Assembly: GCA_016763215.1 (NCBI GenBank)
Contig: JAESUF010000082.1
Location: forward strand, 1-5,363
DNA from: Flavobacteriaceae bacterium
GTDB taxonomy: Bacteria > Bacteroidota > Bacteroidia > Flavobacteriales > Flavobacteriaceae
DNA: 5,363 bases
Reading direction: 5' to 3'
Of the stretch, positions 1 to 4,891 are shown piece by piece (within the stretch, counting starts at the first letter, position 1; every line of letters begins with the position of its first letter). The position numbers and the translations under genes are program-made. The notes under the pieces were generated by a model, which was not told the DNA's origin, searched no databases, and saw only the letters and a list, made by a program, of their open reading frames with translations.

Positions 1-16
1 CAATGTAAAAAGAACA

Positions 17-98
17 TTGTCATTCCCGCAAAAGCGGGAATCTAAAAAATAGATACAAACATAAAACAAACAAATTCCTGCCTTTGCAGGAATGACAA
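17..98. repeat. Inverted pair of REP-like hairpin repeats
   Basis: Two copies of a 27-nt element lie in opposite orientation at 17-43 and 72-98, separated by 28 AT-rich bases. They match at 23 of 27 positions. Each copy is itself a hairpin: ATTCCCGC (22-29) pairs with GCGGGAAT (34-41) around an AAAA loop, and ATTCCTGC (74-81) pairs with GCAGGAAT (86-93) around CTTT. Two of the four differences change both sides of one stem pair together (C-G to T-A), so pairing is kept. The form ATTCCC-N8-GGGAAT resembles the dispersed dRS3/REP-like palindromes known from other bacteria; identity with any named family is not shown here. There is no T-run after either hairpin, so they do not look like ordinary terminators. 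A further small inverted repeat, CAATGT (1-6) with ACATTG (14-19), overlaps the left edge. The second copy ends four bases before the FNR start codon. Confidence 0.8.
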
Positions 99-102
99 GG
101 AA

Positions 103-1155
103 ATGATTACAACAGATATATTAATTATAGGGGCAGGCCCAACAGGGTTGTTTACCGTTTTTGAAGCAGGATTGTTAAAATTAAGATGTCATTTAATTGA
201 TGCATTGCCCCAACCAGGAGGTCAATGTTCTGAAATTTATCCGAAGAAACCTATCTACGATATCCCAGCTTATCCTGAGATTTTAGCTGGAGATCTAACC
301 CATAAATTACTAGAGCAGATTAAACAATTTCAACCAGGGTTTACCTTAGGAGAACGCGCAAATACCATTGAAAAACAAGAGGATGGGACTTTTATTGTGA
401 CAACAAATAAAGGAACAAAACATCATGCTCTTGTGGTCGCAATCGCTGGAGGCTTGGGGAGTTTTGAACCTCGAAAACCGTTGATTCCAAACATTGCAAG
501 TTTTGAAGACAATGGCGTTGAATACATCATTAGAGATCCAGAGGTTTATAGAGGTAAAAAAGTAGTGATTGCTGGAGGAGGAGACAGCGCATTAGATTGG
601 TCTGTTTTTTTAGCAGATGTTGCCTCAGAAGTAACACTAGTACATAGAAGAAATGAATTTAGAGGGGCATTAGATAGTGTGGATCGCGTACAGGAATTAA
701 AAAATCTAGGGAAAATCAACCTAATCACACCTGCTGAAGTAAAAGGGGTTTTAGGAGAAGATACTGTAACTGGAGTTGTAATCGATAAAAAAGGAGAAGA
801 CCCATTTATTTTAGATGTAGATCATTTTATTCCGCTATTTGGGTTGTCTCCCAAGCTAGGGCCAATTGCTGACTGGGGATTGGAAATAGAAAAGAATGCG
901 ATTAAGGTGGATACTTTTGATTACCAGACAAACATTCCAGGAGTTTATGCGATTGGAGATGTGAATACCTATCCAGGGAAATTAAAACTGATTTTATGCG
1001 GATTTCATGAAGCAACGTTGATGTGCCAGAGCGCATACAAACGGATTTTTCCAAATAAAAGATATGTAATGAAGTACACAACGGTAGGAGGTGTAGAAGG
1101 GTTTGATGGGACTAAAAAAGAAGCCCCAAAAGCAGTTGTTAAAGCGATTAATTAG
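103..1155 (+). CDS. Ferredoxin--NADP+ reductase, thioredoxin-reductase-like type (YumC/FNR2 family)
   Basis: A 350-residue cytosolic FAD flavoprotein expected to pass electrons between NADPH and ferredoxin. The N-terminal FAD Rossmann motif GAGPTG is at residues 10-15 and a PGGQC segment that contacts FAD is at 38-42. The NADP(H) domain has GGGDSA at 158-163 and VHRR at 180-183, the arginines expected to bind the 2'-phosphate. The second FAD-contact motif AIGD is at 283-286. The CxxC redox pair of true thioredoxin reductases is absent, and a C-terminal extension follows the GD motif, both typical of the YumC-type FNR. Length fits the family. ATG 103 is chosen because the FAD motif starts at the usual distance; a weak AGGA lies immediately upstream. 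The [2Fe-2S] ferredoxin gene 142 bp downstream is the obvious redox partner, and the cysteine genes beyond suggest sulfite reductase as final acceptor (inference). Some Bacteroidota annotations call such proteins simply NAD(P)/FAD-dependent oxidoreductase. Confidence 0.93.
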   Translation: MITTDILIIGAGPTGLFTVFEAGLLKLRCHLIDALPQPGGQCSEIYPKKPIYDIPAYPEILAGDLTHKLLEQIKQFQPGFTLGERANTIEKQEDGTFIVTTNKGTKHHALVVAIAGGLGSFEPRKPLIPNIASFEDNGVEYIIRDPEVYRGKKVVIAGGGDSALDWSVFLADVASEVTLVHRRNEFRGALDSVDRVQELKNLGKINLITPAEVKGVLGEDTVTGVVIDKKGEDPFILDVDHFIPLFGLSPKLGPIADWGLEIEKNAIKVDTFDYQTNIPGVYAIGDVNTYPGKLKLILCGFHEATLMCQSAYKRIFPNKRYVMKYTTVGGVEGFDGTKKEAPKAVVKAIN

Positions 1156-1213
1156 GTTTTAGAAATTAGCAAATAGTTGTTGGTTGTGATAGTGCAAATT
1201 TGTTGACTAACAG

Positions 1214-1245
1214 AGTAGTAAAGTAGCAAAGTGACAAAGAGCAAA
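1214..1245. repeat. Degenerate 8-bp tandem repeat in the FNR-ferredoxin spacer
   Basis: Four consecutive 8-bp units can be read: AGTAGTAA, AGTAGCAA, AGTGACAA and AGAGCAAA. They lie in the 142-bp non-coding spacer 1156-1297 between the FNR and ferredoxin genes. The rest of the spacer is AT-rich with no recognised gene. A weak match to the Bacteroidota -7 promoter element (TAnnTTTG), CAAATTTG at 1195-1202, lies just upstream, but no convincing -33 element accompanies it. The repeat looks like slippage-generated low-complexity sequence; a function is not evident. Confidence 0.5.
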
Positions 1246-1297
1246 AATGAAGAAAAACGATAAAGGTGTCATTAAAATATTGATTTGACTAACCACG

Positions 1298-1627
1298 ATG
1301 AAAGATATAATATTAAAAATAACAGATAGAGAAGGAGTTCTGCATGAAGTTCTTGCTCCAACAGACATGGCAATGAATGTGATGGAGATTGTTCGTTCTT
1401 ATGAATTGGTTCCAGAAGGAACCATTGGGGTTTGTGGAGGAATGGCCATGTGTGCATCCTGTCAATGTTATGTGAAATCGGATCATCAATTATTAGAAAT
1501 GTCTATAGATGAAGACCTCATGTTAACAGAAGCTTTTCATGTAGAAGACAATAGTCGTTTAGGCTGTCAAATTCCGATCCGACAAGAGTTAGACGGATTA
1601 GAAATTGAACTTGCACCAGAAGTTTAG
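1298..1627 (+). CDS. [2Fe-2S] ferredoxin, adrenodoxin type
   Basis: A 109-residue soluble electron carrier. The cluster-binding pattern is C46-x5-C52-x2-C55 followed by C90 with 34 residues between, in the contexts VCGGMAMCASC and RLGCQI; this is the vertebrate/bacterial adrenodoxin pattern rather than the plant-type one. A fifth cysteine, C57, directly follows the third ligand. The start at ATG 1298 gives the beta-strand KDIILKITDREG at the N-terminus, as in family members, and full family length. The acidic surface segment (around SIDEDLMLTEAF, 69-80) is where adrenodoxins bind their reductases. It lies between an FNR and cysteine biosynthesis genes and is 30 bp upstream of the preferred acetyltransferase start, so probably co-transcribed with it. 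The likely role is to carry electrons from the FNR to an assimilatory reductase; a role in Fe-S cluster assembly cannot be excluded. Confidence 0.93.
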   Translation: MKDIILKITDREGVLHEVLAPTDMAMNVMEIVRSYELVPEGTIGVCGGMAMCASCQCYVKSDHQLLEMSIDEDLMLTEAFHVEDNSRLGCQIPIRQELDGLEIELAPEV

Positions 1628-1657
1628 GAAATTAAATACCATGAATAATTGAAAATA

Positions 1658-2395
1658 ATGAGTTTTAAAAACTACAAAGTAGCTCTCAAAGATGTCGTAG
1701 AAGAGTTTACAAAAAGATTGTTTTATGCATTGTTTGATGAGGACTATTGTGAACTACATCGAGAGAAAATAGCATGTTTGTTTTTTGAAATTACAGCGAG
1801 TCTGCATATTCAAAATGGCATAGAACTGTGGGAAGTGTATCGAGGAACTTTTAAAGAGATTCGAAAAAAGTTAGACTTAGATGCAATTGCCTTCGAACAA
1901 ACCGATCCAGCAGCAAAAAGTTTGGATGAAGTTTATTTGGCCTATCCGGGTTTTCAAGCCATAGCAGTATATCGATTAACACATGAATTATACAAATTAA
2001 AGACGCCTGTTCTGCCTAGAATGATGAGTGAATATGCACATGGGTTAACAGGAACAGATATTCATCCTGGAGCAGAAATTGGAGCCTCATTTTTTATAGA
2101 CCATGCAACAGGAATTGTAATTGGAGAGACCTCAATTATTAAAGATCAGGTAAAGATTTATCAGGGAGTTACGCTAGGCGGAATTCAAGTTAAGAAGAGC
2201 TTGGCAGAAACTAAAAGGCTTCCAACAATAGAAAAAAATGTCACTCTTTATGCGAACGCAACAGTATTGGGAGGGAATGTTACCATCGGAGAGAATAGCA
2301 TTATAGGCGCCAATGTTTGTATTACAGAATCTGTTCGGAAAAACTCGATAGTCATCAATGAATCGGGAAATAAATTATTAATAAGGAATAAATGA
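1658..2395 (+). CDS. cysE: Serine O-acetyltransferase (CysE/EpsC family)
   Basis: Transfers acetyl from acetyl-CoA to L-serine, giving O-acetylserine for cysteine synthesis. I prefer ATG 1658 (245 residues, MSFKNYK); a TTG at 1649 would add three residues. Numbering from ATG: an N-terminal helical domain holds TDPAA near 83 and the YPGFQA segment. The left-handed beta-helix domain then carries DIHPG (Asp134), DHATG (His149, the expected catalytic base) and GVTLGG, with hexapeptide repeats to the end. One feature is odd: the motif normally reading RHP in CysE proteins is R-L-P here (Arg187-Leu188), so the counterpart of E. coli His193, a serine/cysteine-contacting residue, is missing. The C-terminus ends in IRNK without the final Ile that docks into CysK in enterobacteria. 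The stop codon overlaps the start of cysM by 4 bp (ATGA), so the two are almost certainly translationally coupled. Confidence 0.92.
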   Translation: MSFKNYKVALKDVVEEFTKRLFYALFDEDYCELHREKIACLFFEITASLHIQNGIELWEVYRGTFKEIRKKLDLDAIAFEQTDPAAKSLDEVYLAYPGFQAIAVYRLTHELYKLKTPVLPRMMSEYAHGLTGTDIHPGAEIGASFFIDHATGIVIGETSIIKDQVKIYQGVTLGGIQVKKSLAETKRLPTIEKNVTLYANATVLGGNVTIGENSIIGANVCITESVRKNSIVINESGNKLLIRNK

Positions 2396-3276
2396 AAACA
2401 AAAAGTATTATTGATTTTATTGGCAATACTCCTCTAGTTGAAGTAAGGAATATTTTAAACAAAGAAGGGGTGAAGTTATTGCTAAAATTAGAAGGAAATA
2501 ACCCAGGGGGAAGTGTGAAAGATAGGGCTGCATACAATATGATTTATGAGGCAATAAAAAGAAGAAACATTAAAAAGGGAGACACTTTAGTTGAAGCAAC
2601 AAGTGGAAATACAGGGATTGCATTGGCTTTAATGGCGAAAATTTTGGAAGTAAACATGATTTTAGTCTTACCCGAAAATTCTACCGAAGAGAGAATTAAA
2701 ACGATGAGATCTTATGGAGCAGAAGTTATTCTAACTCCGCAAGAATTGGGCATGGAAGGGGCTCGAGATTATGCACTTGAATTGAAATACAAAAAAGGAT
2801 ATTTTAGATTAAATCAATTTGACAATCATGACAACTCAAGAGCGCATTACAAAACTACGGGGCCAGAAATATGGAGAGATACGGAAGGAGAAATCACCCA
2901 TTTTGTGTCGGCAATGGGTACTACTGGAACTATCATGGGCGTTTCAGATTTTTTAAAAGAACAAAATAAAGAAGTTAGAATTGTAGGTGTACAGCCTCAT
3001 GAAGATTCTAAAATTCCTGGGATTCGGAAATGGACAGAAGATTATGTCCCGGCAATATTTAAACCAACAAAAGTAGACCAGATTATAGAAGTAAACGAGG
3101 ATGAAGCTAGAGCAATGACACAAAGGTTGGCCAAGGAAGAGGGAATCTTTGCAGGGATGAGTAGCGGAGGGGCTTTACATGCTGCACTACAAGTGGCTCA
3201 AAAAATTGAGAAGGGAGTTATTGTCTCTGTTGTATGCGATAGAGGAGATCGATATTTATCCTCCGATCTATTTTGA
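2392..3276 (+). CDS. cysM: O-acetylserine sulfhydrylase B / cysteine synthase CysM
   Basis: A 294-residue cytosolic PLP enzyme that condenses O-acetylserine with sulfide (or thiosulfate in some CysM proteins) to cysteine. The PLP lysine is Lys43 in NPGGSVKDR. The substrate-binding loop TSGNTG is at 70-75 and the PLP-phosphate loop GTTGT at 176-180. The C-terminal CDRGDRYLS is the CysM-type ending, and the RIKTMRSYGAE segment also fits CysM better than CysK. Length matches CysM (about 290-303). The start is fixed by the ATGA overlap with the acetyltransferase gene and by the conserved IGNTPL at 10-15. It completes the two-step cysteine pathway with its upstream neighbour. Cystathionine beta-synthase is excluded by length and lack of extra domains. 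No key residue appears to be missing. Confidence 0.94.
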   Translation: MKTKSIIDFIGNTPLVEVRNILNKEGVKLLLKLEGNNPGGSVKDRAAYNMIYEAIKRRNIKKGDTLVEATSGNTGIALALMAKILEVNMILVLPENSTEERIKTMRSYGAEVILTPQELGMEGARDYALELKYKKGYFRLNQFDNHDNSRAHYKTTGPEIWRDTEGEITHFVSAMGTTGTIMGVSDFLKEQNKEVRIVGVQPHEDSKIPGIRKWTEDYVPAIFKPTKVDQIIEVNEDEARAMTQRLAKEEGIFAGMSSGGALHAALQVAQKIEKGVIVSVVCDRGDRYLSSDLF

Positions 3277-3289
3277 AAGTTAAAATAGA
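3267..3289. terminator. Symmetrical hairpin over the cysM stop, weak terminator candidate
   Basis: TCTATTTT (3267-3274) and AAAATAGA (3282-3289) form a perfect 8-bp inverted repeat with a 7-nt loop. It spans the cysM stop codon and the stop of the small reverse-strand ORF. The stem is almost all A-T. No T-run follows the stem on the + strand, where the sequence continues ATGTATCC, so it is a poor match to a standard intrinsic terminator. It is listed because it is the only inverted repeat at the 3' end of the cys operon. Confidence 0.25.
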
Positions 3290-3369
3290 ATGTATCCATA
3301 AAACAATGTAGTAATGATGATAAGACCTCTCGATACACCACGCTTTTGACGTAATACTCGACCTGCCAT
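3280..3369 (-). CDS. Possible 29-residue single-pass membrane microprotein
   Basis: An uninterrupted reverse-strand reading frame starts at an ATG whose first base is 3369 and ends with TAA at 3282-3280, three bases from the cysM stop. The predicted peptide has a strongly basic N-terminal half (MAGRVLRQKRGVSRG) followed by a hydrophobic stretch of 14 residues (LIIITTLFYGYILF). That is the layout of a small membrane protein with its N-terminus inside. I do not recognise it as any family. No Shine-Dalgarno site is visible; the upstream sequence is T/A-rich, which is not disqualifying in Bacteroidota. A short ORF in AT-rich intergenic DNA can arise by chance, and hydrophobic codons are T-rich, so this is a candidate only. 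Confidence 0.25.
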   Translation of the reverse strand: MAGRVLRQKRGVSRGLIIITTLFYGYILF

Positions 3370-3468
3370 TAAAAAAATAAGACTGTCCGTTTGAGTTGAG
3401 GAGAGACCTAAGTATCAAGAACAATATAAAAACGAAAAGAAAATAAGGACAAATAAAAAAATAATATG

Positions 3469-3477
3469 TTACTTTGC
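3469..3477 (+). promoter_or_regulatory. Candidate Bacteroidota -7 promoter element for the met leader
   Basis: TTACTTTGC at 3469-3477 matches the Bacteroidota -7 consensus TAnnTTTG, with the second base deviating and the following C often seen. It lies 25 bases before the P1 helix of the SAM riboswitch, so a transcript starting shortly after it would carry the whole aptamer. No good TTTG-type -33 element is seen at the expected distance; the upstream sequence is A-rich. The placement is the main support. Confidence 0.4.
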
Positions 3478-3501
3478 AGTATTGTTCATTAACATATATG
3501 T

Positions 3502-3626
3502 GTTATCAAGAAAGGTGGAGGGATTAGACCCGCTGAAACCTTAGCAACCCTTTACATTATAAAGAAGGTGCTAAATTCTACTGTTTTACTCTGAACTTGT
3601 TTCAGAACCTAAAACGGAGAGATAAC
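3502..3626 (+). promoter_or_regulatory. SAM-I (S-box) riboswitch aptamer
   Basis: The conserved S-box core is directly visible: AGAAAGGTGGAGGGA at 3509-3523, GACCCGCTGAAACC at 3527-3540, GCAACC at 3544-3549 and GGTGCTAAATTC at 3567-3578. Helices can be drawn. P1 is GTTATC (3502-3507) with GATAAC (3621-3626). P3 is CTTTA (3550-3554) with TAAAG (3560-3564). P4 is built from GTTTTA (3583-3588) with TAAAAC (3610-3615), capped by TCTGAA (3590-3595) with TTCAGA (3601-3606). The element binds S-adenosylmethionine and, in this family, lowers expression of sulfur/methionine genes when SAM is plentiful. It sits 51 bases before the metH start, on the correct strand, which fits feedback on methionine synthesis. 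The downstream platform is described separately. Confidence 0.95.
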
Positions 3627-3678
3627 GAAAAGAAATTTCTTCTCTTTTCCTGATAACATTTTTTTAATACATCAGGAA
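3627..3678 (+). promoter_or_regulatory. Riboswitch expression platform with metH start-sequestering helix
   Basis: Between the aptamer and metH three competing structures can be drawn. TTCCTGAT (3647-3654) pairs perfectly with ATCAGGAA (3671-3678), burying the AGGA and the A of the metH ATG in an 8-bp helix. TGATAACA (3651-3658) is a perfect 8-nt complement of TGTTATCA (3501-3508), which contains the P1 5' strand, and would prevent that helix. GAAAGA-rich GAAAAGA (3627-3633) pairs with TCTTTTC (3643-3649) as a local hairpin. A run of seven T lies at 3659-3665 but is not directly preceded by a strong local stem, so a translational mechanism is favoured over termination. The pairings are read from the sequence; the mechanism is inferred. 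Confidence 0.55.
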
Positions 3679-4679
3679 TGTCAAACATATATCTCGAAAT
3701 ACAAAAACGAATCTTAGTACTAGATGGCGCCATGGGCACCATGCTGCAGCAATATAATTTCTCTGAAGAAGATTTTCGGGGAGAGAGATTTAAGGAGTAC
3801 CCTTCTTCTTTAAAAGGGAATAATGATTTATTATCGATCACGCAGCCAGAAGCAGTAAAAGAAGTCCATCGAAAATATTTTGCCGCAGGGGCAGATATTG
3901 TAGAAACGAACACGTTCTCTGGAACTACCATTGCAATGGCAGATTACCAAATGGAAAATTTGGTCTACGAGCTCAATTATGAATCAGCAAAACTCGCCAA
4001 AGAAGCAGCATTAGAATTCACGAAGAAAGAACCACACAAGCCACGTTTTGTTGCAGGATCAATTGGTCCAACCAATAGAACAGCGAGCATGTCTCCCGAT
4101 GTCAATGATCCAGGGTACAGAGCAGTTACGTTTAATGAATTACGAATTGCCTATAAACAGCAAACAGAAGCTTTGTTGGATGGTGGGGTCGATATTTTAT
4201 TGGTAGAAACCGTCTTTGATACACTCAATGCAAAAGCAGCATTGTTTGCTATAGAAGAAGTAAAAGACGAAAGAAATATAGAGGTACCAGTAATGATTTC
4301 AGGAACCATAACCGATGCTTCAGGAAGAACGTTGTCTGGACAAACTGCGGAAGCATTTTTAATTTCAATATCACACATTCCTTTATTAAGTGTAGGCTTC
4401 AATTGTGCTTTGGGAGCTAATCTATTACAACCACATTTAGAAGCGATTGCATCGAAAACAGACTTTGCCATTTCTGCGCATCCCAATGCTGGATTACCGA
4501 ATGCTTTTGGAGAGTATGATGAAACGCCAGATGAAATGGCCGCTCAAATAGAAGAGTATCTGAAAAAGGATTTGATCAATATTATTGGAGGATGTTGCGG
4601 AACAACACCGGCACATATCACAGCAATTGCAGAAGTAGCAGCTCAATATCAACCAAGAGATGTAGGGGTTAGTAACTAG
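3678..4679 (+). CDS. metH: Methionine synthase, homocysteine-binding (zinc) module, split MetH N-terminal half
   Basis: A 333-residue protein equal to the first domain of cobalamin-dependent methionine synthase. It binds zinc and homocysteine and presents the thiolate for methylation from methylcobalamin carried by the other MetH part. LDGAMGTMLQQ at 15-25 opens the TIM barrel. The zinc ligands are Cys243 in GFNCALG and Cys306-Cys307 in GGCCGTTP, matching E. coli Cys247/310/311. The ending just after this last motif is the natural boundary between the homocysteine and pterin domains, so this is a discrete split gene, not a truncation; such a split is common in Flavobacteriia. The start at ATG 3678 sits at the usual distance before the barrel motif and is preceded by CAGGA. 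The gene lies under the SAM riboswitch and is followed by the pterin-binding half. A stand-alone betaine- or SMM-homocysteine methyltransferase is less likely given that neighbour. Confidence 0.94.
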   Translation: MSNIYLEIQKRILVLDGAMGTMLQQYNFSEEDFRGERFKEYPSSLKGNNDLLSITQPEAVKEVHRKYFAAGADIVETNTFSGTTIAMADYQMENLVYELNYESAKLAKEAALEFTKKEPHKPRFVAGSIGPTNRTASMSPDVNDPGYRAVTFNELRIAYKQQTEALLDGGVDILLVETVFDTLNAKAALFAIEEVKDERNIEVPVMISGTITDASGRTLSGQTAEAFLISISHIPLLSVGFNCALGANLLQPHLEAIASKTDFAISAHPNAGLPNAFGEYDETPDEMAAQIEEYLKKDLINIIGGCCGTTPAHITAIAEVAAQYQPRDVGVSN

Positions 4680-4717
4680 TAGTTAGTGCCTAGTTGTTAT
4701 GAACTAAAAAAAATAAA

Positions 4718-4879
4718 ATGAATTATACAGAATTAGATGTTTGGAAGAGTGCTAGAGTGCAAGTCAAACGTATTTATAGTTTAACACAGTTTTTTCCAAA
4801 AGAAGAATTGTATGGAATCACAAATGAAATAAGAGGAAGCGTTGTTTTGATTCCTTCTAATGTAGCTGAGAACGAATAA
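4718..4879 (+). pseudogene. Truncated four-helix-bundle (S23/23S-intervening-sequence-like) protein remnant
   Basis: A 53-codon frame from ATG 4718 to TAA 4877-4879 encodes the N-terminal part of the family known from 23S rRNA intervening sequences and as free-standing 'four helix bundle protein' genes. The recognisable landmarks are LDVWKSAR (residues 6-13), a LTQFFPKEELYG segment (22-33), the ITNEIRG helix start and IPSNVAEN (45-52), which corresponds to the family's IPSNIAEG. Family members run to roughly 115-125 residues, so about half is missing. The RRAAVS-like stretch has drifted to RGSVVL, and after AE a one-base shift would give RINKEE, which resembles the family continuation, so frameshift decay is plausible. 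It lies in the 212-bp gap between the two metH genes and its stop codon is in frame with the second one. It could still be translated as a short peptide; I treat it as a relic. Confidence 0.7.
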
Positions 4880-4881
4880 AT

Positions 4882-4886
4882 AAGGA
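4882..4886 (+). promoter_or_regulatory. Shine-Dalgarno-like site for the second metH gene
   Basis: AAGGA lies five bases before ATG 4892 and decides in favour of that start over the in-frame ATG at 4916. Such a clear site is uncommon among the genes of this window. It would let ribosomes start on the second metH gene independently of the riboswitch-controlled start of the first. Confidence 0.55.
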
Positions 4887-4891
4887 AGAGA

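Larger units (their letters stand above)
3277..3677. other. 401-bp intergenic region between cysM and metH
   Basis: This stretch contains no + strand gene. From left to right it holds a possible 29-codon reverse-strand ORF (3280-3369), about 100 AT-rich bases with nothing recognised (3370-3468), a candidate promoter (3469-3477), the SAM-I aptamer (3502-3626) and the expression platform up to the metH start codon. The length of the non-riboswitch part and the separate promoter suggest that the met genes form their own transcription unit, distinct from the cys genes. Confidence 0.8.

Noticed and set aside
17..98. CRISPR array or simple terminators in the upstream hairpins.
   Set aside because: Only two copies, in inverted rather than direct orientation, with one AT-rich spacer and no T-runs.
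1177..1202. Promoter for the ferredoxin gene (TTG near 1177 with CAAATTTG at 1195-1202).
   Set aside because: The -7 element lacks the first T, the spacing to TTG is short, and AT-rich spacers give such matches often.
1247..1288. 13-codon ORF (MKKNDKGVIKILI) before the ferredoxin gene, as a leader peptide.
   Set aside because: Short, lysine-rich frames are expected by chance in A-rich DNA; no run of regulatory codons (Cys or Met) and no attenuator-like hairpin follow.
1641..1657. Mini-ORF ATGAATAATTGA and TTG start (1649) before serine acetyltransferase.
   Set aside because: ATG 1658 with an A-rich upstream stretch is the simpler start; the 3-codon frame shows no sign of function.
3627..3665. 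Intrinsic terminator formed by GAAAAGA/TCTTTTC and the seven-T run as the riboswitch expression platform.
   Set aside because: Nine bases separate the stem from the T-run and the stem is A-T rich with a 9-nt loop. The start-burying helix explains the sequence better, though termination is not excluded.
4151..4486. Reverse-strand open frame of 111 codons inside metH, and similar reverse frames inside the other genes and at 3218-3424 and 3602-3931.
   Set aside because: They mirror strongly conserved coding sequence or the riboswitch leader on the + strand, and their translations show no recognisable domain.
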